Below, in pieces: positions 18,989 to 27,144 of a stretch of 64,000 nt of DNA. The DNA is from Tolumonas lignilytica. Its GTDB lineage: Bacteria > Pseudomonadota > Gammaproteobacteria > Enterobacterales > Aeromonadaceae. The stretch is from assembly GCF_000527035.1 (NCBI RefSeq), contig NZ_AZUK01000001.1, positions 682,001-746,000 of the forward strand, written 5' to 3'. A program made the translations under genes and the position numbers. How positions within the stretch are numbered: position 1 is the first letter of the stretch; each line of letters starts with the position of its first letter. The notes beneath the pieces were generated by a model. The model had not been told where the DNA came from and ran no database searches. It saw nothing but the letters and a program-made list of their open reading frames with translations.

Positions 18989-20702
18989 AAGCCTTCATAA
19001 ACACCGATTCAAGATCGGTATCAGCTTTATTACCATCCATTTTGGCATGGTATTGCCGGTGACAATTTGGGTGCAACATAATCAGGTTTTCAGCTTCATC
19101 ACCACCACCCCGAATCTGGTAGATAAGGTGGTGGAGATCCCACTCCTCATCGTCCCGAAACGGTTGCCCACATAGTGGACAGCGATGCCCTTGCCGCTCC
19201 CCGATAAGCCGTAGCTTATAAAACCAGAGTCGATTCTCTTTGAACCGTTGCTGTTGTCGCAATTCAAAGTAGTGCTCATACTCTTGATCGTAAGGATTAG
19301 CCCCGCTTTTTACCTTCACATGCCGCTTGATGACTGTTTCGTTGGCTTGCACCAAATAGTTCATCCCCTCCTCCGGGTTTTCTCCGCAAAACACCCAACT
19401 CCTGTTGTCTCGACTGCCGAAATACTTTTCAGCTATCCAACAACGTGATTTGTTGTGGTGTCTGCGTTTTGACCATCTCCATAGCATTTGCCAGATTTGA
19501 TGATCGATATAAGAGAACACTTCCGATGACACCACATGCCTGTGATAGTTAGTCCATCCTCGAATTTTCGGATTCAGGTGCTGAACTATCAACCAGGCAG
19601 GAGCCATTTTGTTACAACGAAGTACTTCTCTGACCTTGTTCAAGAACGTCAAGACGTTCTTCTTACTTGGTTTGATCAGTAACTTACCGTTGTACTTACG
19701 GACGTTCTGCCCAAGAAAGTCAAACCCATCATCTATGTGTGTAATTAGCGTTTTTTCCGCTGATAACTCTACTCCCCGTATTTTGAGAAATGATTCAATA
19801 CACGGTTTTACTATTGTTTCTAGGAGCTCTTTGGAGCAGCCAGTAACAATAAAGTCGTCTGCGTAACGCACATAGTTGAGTTGAAGTTTGCGTTGCTGAT
19901 ACTGGTTTTTCGCCAACGTCAGCAATTTATTCTCCAATCCGTCTAACACCATGTTGGCAATAACCGGTGAGATAATCCCACCTTGTGGTGTGCCAGCATT
20001 AGTATCAAACAGTCTGCCTTTCTCCATGTACCCGGATTTTAGCCATTTACGAATCACTTGCCTGTCCAGTGGGACATGTTTAATGATCCATTCATGGCTG
20101 ATATTGTCAAAGAACCCCTTTATATCACCTTCCAGTACCCATTGGGCTCTGTCCGATTTAGCTAGCACGGTGAAACATTGTGCTATCGCGTCAGCGGTAG
20201 ATCTATGAGGTCGAAAGCCATATGAGTTTGGGTCTCCCGTAGTTTCCGCCACCGGTTCTAGCGCTAGCAGATAAAGTGCCTGCATTGCTCGATCCGTCAT
20301 GGTTGGTATACCAAGTGGACGGCGTTTACCGTTACTTTTCGGGATATATACCCGTCTGAGCGGCCGAGGGTGATACCCTGTTCGCGTCAGTCTTCCTATG
20401 GCTTGCCATTTGCAGTTGGGAGTACTCCAAATTTCCCCATCTACCCCGGCAGTCCGTTTACCTCGATTTTCGGTAACTCGTTTCACAGCCAATGCACGCG
20501 CTGCAAACGAGCGCACTAACAGGCGTTGTAATTGTTTCACTCGTCGCCATTGTTGGTGCTTAGTTGCCTCTGCGATCCGAACCTGTAGCCCCCTCACCTG
20601 CCGATGTACCTGACGCCAGTTGATACTGTGCCAGTCAGTCGGGTGTGAGGATGCAGGTACGGCCAGAGTTGCAGCTTGCGCCGCTGGTTTGACTGCACTC
20701 AT
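18987..20702 (-). CDS. ltrA: Group II intron reverse transcriptase/maturase with HNH endonuclease domain
   Basis: Intron-encoded protein, 571 aa, that helps splicing and reverse-transcribes the intron into target DNA. An N-terminal RVT_N-like part (about 20-95) precedes the reverse-transcriptase fingers and palm: IPKSNGKRRPLGIPT, GDIKGFFDNI (about 202), TPQGGIISP (about 238) and the catalytic YADDF at 270-274. The maturase X domain spans about 350-440 (LNPKIRGWTNYHRH). The C-terminal HNH zinc-finger nuclease shows CPLCGQPF, DLHHLIY and LHPNCHRQYH. All catalytic motifs look intact. The start has GGAGG upstream. It lies in intron domain IV, and its stop overlaps domain V. Confidence 0.95.
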   Translation of the reverse strand: MSAVKPAAQAATLAVPASSHPTDWHSINWRQVHRQVRGLQVRIAEATKHQQWRRVKQLQRLLVRSFAARALAVKRVTENRGKRTAGVDGEIWSTPNCKWQAIGRLTRTGYHPRPLRRVYIPKSNGKRRPLGIPTMTDRAMQALYLLALEPVAETTGDPNSYGFRPHRSTADAIAQCFTVLAKSDRAQWVLEGDIKGFFDNISHEWIIKHVPLDRQVIRKWLKSGYMEKGRLFDTNAGTPQGGIISPVIANMVLDGLENKLLTLAKNQYQQRKLQLNYVRYADDFIVTGCSKELLETIVKPCIESFLKIRGVELSAEKTLITHIDDGFDFLGQNVRKYNGKLLIKPSKKNVLTFLNKVREVLRCNKMAPAWLIVQHLNPKIRGWTNYHRHVVSSEVFSYIDHQIWQMLWRWSKRRHHNKSRCWIAEKYFGSRDNRSWVFCGENPEEGMNYLVQANETVIKRHVKVKSGANPYDQEYEHYFELRQQQRFKENRLWFYKLRLIGERQGHRCPLCGQPFRDDEEWDLHHLIYQIRGGGDEAENLIMLHPNCHRQYHAKMDGNKADTDLESVFMKA

Positions 20703-22029
20703 CTTGCTATCCTCCGAAGTGCTTTGTGTTAGAAAGCACCCCAGCGGAGCAAACAGATCTTTCCCCTTACGGGGAGAGCTTGTCGCCCCGTAAGGGTATC
20801 GAGAGGAGGTGTTGCAGCACCTTCTCTCATCTTTCTTGAAGTCACGTTGGACGCTTTACACGCCATCACGCAGTTGAAGACCAATGGGACGTCAGCTCCC
20901 TTTTCAGGTGCGGCATGTTGACCGCTATCCGATCCGTTACGATCGGCGTTTGCTTCTTCCCACTTCCCTTGCCCGCTACTACATCAGTTCACCTTACGGT
21001 TTACCTGCCCACGGGATATTGCTACGGGCGCAGCAACGGGGTTGCCGAGTTCCGTGTATACGAATGATTGCTCATTGCCTTAGGTGCCACCTTTTCCCCG
21101 ATAGCCGTTATGTCAGCGTGACCCCATCTAATAGAGGATCAACCGGCTATGTACCGTTTTGGCTTCGGCGTATCAGCATCTTGCGCCGGATTACAATAAC
21201 GAGGTTTATTAGTGGTTCACTTATGTTCACCTTAGCGAGCTAGCCTAGCCCCTCATCCACCTGATGCTGGCAGAATCTCCTATCCCCTCACGGGAAGTAG
21301 GCCCTTGCGGGTGAGTACATTGTCGGACTGCTTCAGACAAGTCGATTACTCAACATGCCTTAGTCGTAGGCTACCGTCGGCTGAACGACGGGTTCCCATG
21401 TCCATTCTTCCTAATAAGAAGCAAAGAGTGGGCGGAACAATCGCATACACAGCTTGCGCGTACGAGTTAAAAGAATGACTTAGCTGTCATTTCCCTTGTT
21501 TATATTGGCATTCAAATGCTATTTGGCCGTTGACAGACGCGTACAACAAACGTCAAGTCTGGACATGGTATAGACCATAGATTGAATGTGGATGGTCAGA
21601 TTTGTTCCATCTTCGAGGGGACAGAGGAGTTCTTTCATCACGAGGATGCCGTTGGACTAGTTTACTATGACTGAAACTAGTCACCCAAAGAAGTAGATAG
21701 ATCTATCCCTTGGTGTGTTTTGGTGGACACTCAACGTGCAAGTTGAAGTAACAAGTAGCCGGACGCAACGATTTAATGTTGTGCTGTATGGCCCCTTCCT
21801 GCTCACTGAAAAAAAAACTTTCAGATCAGACTTGTCAGTAAAGGCTTTCTACATTTACCCAGATTGTAGTATGTGCATGATGCACAGTTTTTGTTGTTGG
21901 CAGCACCCGCTTGGGCCCTTCATAACAAACTGCCGAGAAGGTAAGGGAGATGGCCGAGACGCGACTCTCGACCATCCTATCCTAGTTAAATCAAAGATTC
22001 AACTAGGACTCGTACGAGTCTCGTCGCAC
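20703..22029 (-). other. Intron 5' RNA domains I-III and part of IV (non-coding)
   Basis: About 1.3 kb without a convincing gene. Minus-strand reading shows nested hairpins at once after the 5' end: a GACTCGT/ACGAGTC palindrome, CCTAGTTGAATC / GATTTAACTAGG, and GATGGTCGAGA / TCTCGGCCATC. The EBS2 and EBS1 sites follow. Open frames on either strand here (for example + 20884-21243 and + 21715-22095) have no family resemblance and are best explained as ribozyme RNA. Confidence 0.8.
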
Positions 22030-22030
22030 A

Positions 22031-23080
22031 TTAGAAGTTGTATTGCATACCAACAACGTATTGGTTGTCATAACCAGCAACGCGGTTCAGTTTGAATTCA
22101 GCATAGGCTTTCGCTTTTGCAGTGAAGTCGTATTCAGAACCAAATACATAGAATTCACCGTTTTCGCCACTTGGTGAAGTTGCAGCAGCTTTACCGGCTG
22201 CATTGTGCGGATCTACGATTTCATAGTTGGTGTATGCAGTAACTTCTGGCAGCACTTTGTAAGAAGCAGTTGCAGTCCAGATGTCATCTTTGTAACCAGC
22301 AACATCGTGTTTACGCTGACCGTAGGTTGAACCTAAGTAGAATGCGTCATAGGTGTAACCCAGACCCAGTGCATATTGTGAGTCAGTTGAGTTATCAGCG
22401 GTAGTTGTGTGCTGAGTAGCCGCTTGGTAAGCCAACACAGCTTTCAGGCTTTGCACGTCATCCAGTTTGAATGTATAACCGGCTGCCAGTGCAGATTCGC
22501 GTTTGTAGTAGGTAGTAGCAGCGCTAGGATCTTTGTTGGTATCAGAGAAAGCAACGTTTGCACGCAGATCCCAACCGTCAGCAGCATAAGTAACTTTGTA
22601 AGAATCAGCCCAACGACCATTACCAAACTGATCTTCGTCTTCACCGTCGAAGTAGTTGAAAGTATCAGTCACATCTTTCAGTTCAGCATACGCGCTGTCT
22701 TGTTGACCAACAGTCGCCTGAATACCGTTACCGAAGTCAGCACCAATGAAAGCATAACGATCAGTGAAGGTAGTAGTAGTGGTATCTGATGAACTGAAAG
22801 AATCATTACCTTCACCAGCTAACTGATATTCCAGTTTACCAATCAGGCTAACATCTGAACCAGTAGCCCATTTGCCGTTTACGCCTAAACGAGCAGAACC
22901 GTCACCACCAAAGTTTTTAACGTCTTGAGCATTGCTGGTTTTGAAGCTCATCTGACCGGCGTCATATTCCATACGACCGTAGATGTCTACTTGTTGACCG
23001 TCTTTATCATATACAACAGCTGCATTGGCAGATGCAGCAAACAGAGAGGAAGTTACTACTGCCAGGATTGTTTTTTTCAT
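22031..23080 (-). CDS. General porin (OmpC/OmpF/OmpU-like)
   Basis: Outer-membrane trimeric beta-barrel porin, 349 aa. The signal peptide MKKTILAVVTSSLFAASANA is cut before AVVYDKDG, close to the mature start of enterobacterial porins (AEVYNKDG). The mature protein opens with VDIYGRMEYDAGQ and ends with MQYNF, the C-terminal phenylalanine recognised by the Bam machinery. Alternating polar/aromatic strands run throughout, and the acidic constriction-loop region is around 110-140. The ATG at 23080 begins the signal peptide; the 30 upstream codons are not translated. A group II intron begins one base after its TAA stop. Substrate preference cannot be read. Confidence 0.92.
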   Translation of the reverse strand: MKKTILAVVTSSLFAASANAAVVYDKDGQQVDIYGRMEYDAGQMSFKTSNAQDVKNFGGDGSARLGVNGKWATGSDVSLIGKLEYQLAGEGNDSFSSSDTTTTTFTDRYAFIGADFGNGIQATVGQQDSAYAELKDVTDTFNYFDGEDEDQFGNGRWADSYKVTYAADGWDLRANVAFSDTNKDPSAATTYYKRESALAAGYTFKLDDVQSLKAVLAYQAATQHTTTADNSTDSQYALGLGYTYDAFYLGSTYGQRKHDVAGYKDDIWTATASYKVLPEVTAYTNYEIVDPHNAAGKAAATSPSGENGEFYVFGSEYDFTAKAKAYAEFKLNRVAGYDNQYVVGMQYNF

Positions 23081-23464
23081 AATTAAATGCCTACTGTAAT
23101 TAAACACTGAGTCTTTTTTTATTTCCCTGTGCGGCAACACATAAGTGTTACCTCTTTGTGAATCTAACAAGAAAATGTGATGACATCAACACTTTATACG
23201 GCAATCCAAACATTCTCCATTTATTGGTGCAAATGTCTTTTTTTGGTCACCAAGCCAGTGCAAAAAATTGTAAAATTTGCATTTTCTTATATATAAGAAA
23301 TAAAACACGCGCACCAATAGAATATTTTAAGTGATATTACGCACATAAAAAAAGGAAATAAAAAATCCATACGAGTCTCATCGCTTTCATCTACTATTGC
23401 TCTAAACCGCCAGAAGTTTAGAATGCGATTACAGCGGTCATCTTCGATTAATCAAGGAACACTT
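23081..23464. promoter_or_regulatory. Divergent control region porin / DUF2057 gene
   Basis: 384 bp, AT-rich. It contains a perfect 18-bp palindrome TTTCTTATA/TATAAGAAA (23283-23300), and a TGCAAA...TTTGCA inverted repeat (23259-23264 and 23276-23281). A third TGCAAA is at 23228. These are candidate regulator sites for porin control. I did not find a clear OmpR consensus. Confidence 0.5.
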
Positions 23465-24121
23465 ATGAGAGCAAAGCTTACCCCGTGGTTATTTCCGATC
23501 ATCAGCGTCATATCGCTGCTAGTCTCCATTCCAGCTCTAGCTGATACCAGCGTCTCGCTGCCTCGCCCTTATGTCACTTACCTTGTTGACGGCAAATCTT
23601 ATAAAGGAAATGACTCGGATATCCAACTGGCAGCGGGAGAACACCAGTTAGTCATTCGATTTGAAGGCAATTACAGTACCAAAAGCACGATTGATCTGGT
23701 TAGTGGCGAGCCGCTTGTTGTGAATTTTAAAACGAATGGACAAGAGCATTTGTCATTCGACTTACCATTTATAACTTCATCTTATGAAGCAAAAAATTTC
23801 CTAAAAGCTCAAAACCTGCATTTAATTGATCGCAACACGAAAGCAGTTAAAGAAGCGAACATCTTCCTGTTGCCGAAAAAAGAAGGTTTGCAAATCGGTC
23901 GCGATTATCAAGAAGAGCTGCTAGCACTGGGCAAAGCCTTCCAACAGCCTGTTATTCATGAAGATGGTTCGGTATCTGTTAACGGAAAACCAGCCGATCT
24001 GAAAAACAACATTACCGGTGATAAAAACCTGCAATCTTTTGAAATGCTGAAATACTGGTATAACCGAGCAGATCCACAAACACGTAAAGCATTTCAACAC
24101 TGGATCATTACTCAGCAGTAA
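23465..24121 (+). CDS. DUF2057 (YccT-like) secreted protein
   Basis: Predicted periplasmic protein of 218 aa with a signal peptide (MRAKLTPWLFPIISVISLLVSIPALADT, probable cut after ALA). It belongs to the DUF2057 family with E. coli YccT, reported as an inhibitor of curli assembly. The C-terminal LKYWYNRADPQTRKAFQHWI closely matches YccT LKYWFKLADPQTRNTFLQW. The ATG at 23465 has AAGGAA upstream and begins the signal peptide; an earlier in-frame start at 23423 would spoil it. No curli genes lie nearby, so a curli role here is open. Divergent from the porin gene. Confidence 0.8.
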   Translation: MRAKLTPWLFPIISVISLLVSIPALADTSVSLPRPYVTYLVDGKSYKGNDSDIQLAAGEHQLVIRFEGNYSTKSTIDLVSGEPLVVNFKTNGQEHLSFDLPFITSSYEAKNFLKAQNLHLIDRNTKAVKEANIFLLPKKEGLQIGRDYQEELLALGKAFQQPVIHEDGSVSVNGKPADLKNNITGDKNLQSFEMLKYWYNRADPQTRKAFQHWIITQQ

Positions 24122-24173
24122 TCGATGTGATTACGCCTAAGAGCCTGTAAAAACGAGTGGAAAGTATAGTTTT

Positions 24174-25484
24174 ATGAAAAATGTAAGGCTCTGGCCTTTG
24201 ATATTGCTGATTTTTAGTTCAGCTTTAATGCCACATTTTGCTCTAGCAAGTGAACTTCAAGGGATGCCAGCCATTGCAGGTATCCGTTTGGAATTTTTTA
24301 TTTTTGCGGTGATTTTGGTTTGTGTTGCCCTATTACATGACTTCACTATGTGGGTCGCCCTCATCGGGTTAGTATCCCTGCTCTGTGCAAAATGGTTTTT
24401 CGTCCCTGATTTTTCATTGATTGAGCATTTACTGGGAAATGCTCAACATGAAGGGGAATGGCGAATCATGCTCAATCTCATTGGTTTACTTTTCGGATTC
24501 GGTATCCTGGCTAAACACTTTGAAGAATCCAGACTACCCGATATTTTGCCCAAATACCTGCCAGATGACTGGAAAGGCGGGTTTGTTCTGCTGATTCTGA
24601 TTTTTATCATCTCTGCATTTCTGGACAATATAGCAGCAGCAATGATTGGCGGAGCCATCGCGCATGTCGTATTCAAAGGCAAAGTGCATATCGGTTTTAT
24701 TGCCGCTATTGTTGCTGCCAGTAATGCAGGGGGGTCTGGTTCTGTTGTGGGTGATACCACCACCACTCTGATGTGGATCGATGGAGTAAATCCACTTCAT
24801 ATTTTACATGCCTATATCGCTGCTGTTTGTGCCTTAATCATCTGCGGTGTCATTGCTGCTTTCCAGCAGGATAAACATCAACAAATCATTAAAGATGCCC
24901 CATCAGGGATCACGGTTGATTATAAAAGACTGTTAGTGGTTGGTTTGATCCTGATTTCAGCCATCATTACCAACTATCTTTTTGACTTTCCAGCCTTGGG
25001 TGTCTGGCTTGCCATTCTTGTCGGCTCTTTATTTGTCGACACACCGTGGAGTGAGCTTAAAAATGCATTCAGTGGCACCATATTCCTGGTATCACTGGTG
25101 ACTTGCGCATCCTTAATGCCTGTTAACGAGCTGCCACCAGCTTCTTGGTCTACCGCATTAATACTGGGTTTTGTCTCTGCTGTCTTTGATAACATTCCAC
25201 TGACCAAACTATGCCTGGAACAAGGTGGCTATGATTGGGGCGTTCTGGCTTATGCCGTTGGATTTGGCGGTTCCATGCTGTGGTTTGGTTCTTCTGCTGG
25301 AGTGGCTATATCCAATATGTATCCTCAAGCGCGTTCTGTTGGGAATTGGCTTCGTCATGGCTGGCATGTCGCTTTTAGTTATTCAGTTGGTTTTGCCATA
25401 CTGCTTGCATTTATGGGGTGGCATCCACATGCACCACATAAAACATCACCGACATCGTCAATTATCACCGTCGAAACCAAATAA
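24174..25484 (+). CDS. NhaD-like / citrate-family ion transporter
   Basis: Integral membrane protein of 436 aa with about 11-12 hydrophobic segments and a signal-like first helix. It belongs to the ion transporter superfamily that includes NhaD Na+/H+ antiporters and CitM-type carriers. The two inverted-repeat signatures are SAFLDNIAAAMIGGAIAHV (about 145) and SAVFDNIPLTKLCL (about 330), each with the Asp-Asn pair typical of the family. GGSGSVVGDTTTTLMW is another conserved loop. Substrate (Na+/H+ or an organic anion) cannot be decided from sequence. It lies 52 bp after the DUF2057 gene and is followed by a terminator. Confidence 0.75.
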   Translation: MKNVRLWPLILLIFSSALMPHFALASELQGMPAIAGIRLEFFIFAVILVCVALLHDFTMWVALIGLVSLLCAKWFFVPDFSLIEHLLGNAQHEGEWRIMLNLIGLLFGFGILAKHFEESRLPDILPKYLPDDWKGGFVLLILIFIISAFLDNIAAAMIGGAIAHVVFKGKVHIGFIAAIVAASNAGGSGSVVGDTTTTLMWIDGVNPLHILHAYIAAVCALIICGVIAAFQQDKHQQIIKDAPSGITVDYKRLLVVGLILISAIITNYLFDFPALGVWLAILVGSLFVDTPWSELKNAFSGTIFLVSLVTCASLMPVNELPPASWSTALILGFVSAVFDNIPLTKLCLEQGGYDWGVLAYAVGFGGSMLWFGSSAGVAISNMYPQARSVGNWLRHGWHVAFSYSVGFAILLAFMGWHPHAPHKTSPTSSIITVETK

Positions 25485-25505
25485 CCATTTCGCAGTACAA
25501 AAAAC

Positions 25506-25532
25506 AAAAGGGCCGTAAAAACGGCCCTTTTT
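25506..25532. terminator. Bidirectional terminator between the transporter and glgC
   Basis: An 11-bp stem AAAAGGGCCGT / ACGGCCCTTTT with an AAAA loop and T-runs on either strand, placed between convergent genes. Confidence 0.9.
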
Positions 25533-25551
25533 ATAATGATTTACATCGTTA

Positions 25552-26847
25552 TTATTCTTTTAATTTATCCAGCATAGAACGAGTCACCAAAACCACACCA
25601 TTGTCGCTGCGGTGGAAACGTCTTGCATCTTCAGCCGGATTCTCACCAATGATCATGCCCGCTGGAATATCGCAGTGTTTATCGATGATCACTTTTCGTA
25701 AACGTGCACCACGACCGATGATGACATCAGGGAATATAACCGCCCCGTCTAGGGTGCATCCTGAATGTACCCGAACGCCAGAAAACAGCACTGAGTTATG
25801 AATGATTGAACCACTGACAATACAACCACCAGAAATAACAGAATTCAGCGTGCTACCTGACTGCCCCATGTAGTCCTGAACAAATTTAGCCGGTGGCAAC
25901 TGACGTTGATTCGTCCAGATTGGCCAACTTTCATCATAAACATCCAGCTCCGGAACCACAGAAGCCAGATCCATATTTGCTTCCCAGAATGAATCGACGG
26001 TTCCCACATCACGCCAGTAGCATTGTTTATCGCTACCTTGTTCATGGTCTTTACAACCCACACAAGACATGCTGAAAGGATGTGCATAAGCGATCCCCTG
26101 CTGCACAACTTTAGGAATGATGTCCATCCCAAAGTCACGACGAGAACCTTCATCCAACTGATCTTCCTCTAACAATTGGTATAAATAATCCGCGTCAAAG
26201 ACATAGACCCCCATTGAAGCCAGAGACACTTCAGGATTTCCTGGAATTGTTGGCGGATTAGCCGGTTTCTCAACGAATTGCGTGATCTGACGATTATCAT
26301 CAATATCCATAACACCGAAAGCAGTTGCTTCCGATTTTGGAACTTCGATACAGGCTACAGTCACTTTGGCACCCAAGCGCACATGATCAAGCAACATGCT
26401 GGCGTAGTCCATTTTATAGACATGGTCACCAGCAAGCACCAAAACATACTTAGGTGTATAGTCGCGGATAATATCCACGTTTTGATAGACAGCATCTGCT
26501 GTACCGCGATACCAATTCACTTCATCCAACCGTTGTTGTGCTGGCAGCAAATCGATAAATTCATTCATTTGATAACGCAGGAAAGACCATCCGGCCTGAA
26601 TATGACGAAGAAGGCTGTGTGATTTGTATTGTGTAACCACACCAACACGAGAAATACCGGAATTAATACAATTAGAAAGTGCAAAATCTATAATTCGAAA
26701 TTTACCGCCGAAATGCACCGCTGGTTTTGCTCTATTATCGGTCAGTTGCTTTAACCGACTGCCTCTTCCTCCCGCCAGAACCAGTGCCAGTGTTTGATTT
26801 ATTGCCTCTCTGGCTTGGGTCATACCTTGCGGATCTACTGAAACCAT
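25552..26847 (-). CDS. glgC: Glucose-1-phosphate adenylyltransferase
   Basis: ADP-glucose pyrophosphorylase, the committed step of glycogen synthesis; 431 aa, the same length as E. coli GlgC. The nucleotide-binding loop [17 protein letters not shown] (about 20-36), [16 protein letters not shown] and the catalytic segment [10 protein letters not shown] (about 138) are present. GIGR-type FVEKPANPP and a C-terminal left-handed beta-helix follow. The start ATG at 26847 has GGGAGGTG upstream. Unusually, no other glycogen gene (glgA, glgB, glgX, glgP) is next to it: glgC stands alone between a transporter and a GGDEF-EAL protein. Confidence 0.96.
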   Translation of the reverse strand: MVSVDPQGMTQAREAINQTLALVLAGGRGSRLKQLTDNRAKPAVHFGGKFRIIDFALSNCINSGISRVGVVTQYKSHSLLRHIQAGWSFLRYQMNEFIDLLPAQQRLDEVNWYRGTADAVYQNVDIIRDYTPKYVLVLAGDHVYKMDYASMLLDHVRLGAKVTVACIEVPKSEATAFGVMDIDDNRQITQFVEKPANPPTIPGNPEVSLASMGVYVFDADYLYQLLEEDQLDEGSRRDFGMDIIPKVVQQGIAYAHPFSMSCVGCKDHEQGSDKQCYWRDVGTVDSFWEANMDLASVVPELDVYDESWPIWTNQRQLPPAKFVQDYMGQSGSTLNSVISGGCIVSGSIIHNSVLFSGVRVHSGCTLDGAVIFPDVIIGRGARLRKVIIDKHCDIPAGMIIGENPAEDARRFHRSDNGVVLVTRSMLDKLKE

Positions 26848-27144
26848 AAACACCTCCCGTGATAACAACTAAAAGACACGTTTGGTTGCCAAATGGAGCG
26901 AGCTAGTTCATTATCAATCCATTGCAACAACTAAACTATAATGTTCTCTAAATGAAACAAGTTCCATTCGAGAGATCACGAATCTGTGCCTACTCAATAG
27001 AATTCTTCTATTTTGCTACTTAGAGCACACAGATCTATACGTTATAGTCGTTATACCGAAAACATAACAGCAAGGTGCGAAGTATTGTTTATGCTATAAG
27101 AGAACAGATGACAAATATCTGGACATAATAAACAGGAGCCATGG

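Larger units (their letters stand above)
18914..22029 (-). mobile_element. Complete group II intron with encoded reverse transcriptase
   Basis: A 3,116-nt retroelement on the minus strand. The 5' end reads GTGCGAC, the canonical GUGYG start, one base after the porin stop codon. The 3' end reads CTACCCAAC. Domain V is complete (18955-18988) with the catalytic AGC-type bulge arms. Domain VI (18914-18954) has a 10-bp stem with a bulged A seven nt from the 3' end. Pairing with the 5' exon supports the boundary: IBS2 (TACAAC, -13 to -8) matches GTTGTA at 21542-21547. IBS1 (TTCTAAT) matches ATTAGGA at 21409-21415, which lies in a hairpin loop with CTTC/GAAG arms. The 1.3-kb 5' part (domains I-III plus part of IV) is long for the class. 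No sign of decay was seen. Subclass was not determined. Confidence 0.92.

Noticed and set aside
18914-22029. Idea that the RT gene is a retron, DGR or CRISPR-associated reverse transcriptase
   Set aside because: Maturase X domain, HNH domain, domain V/VI RNA and matching IBS/EBS pairs identify an ordinary group II intron.
20884-22095. Plus-strand open frames inside the intron region
   Set aside because: They run antisense to structured intron RNA, show no known domain and lack good starts. The minus-strand ribozyme explains the sequence.
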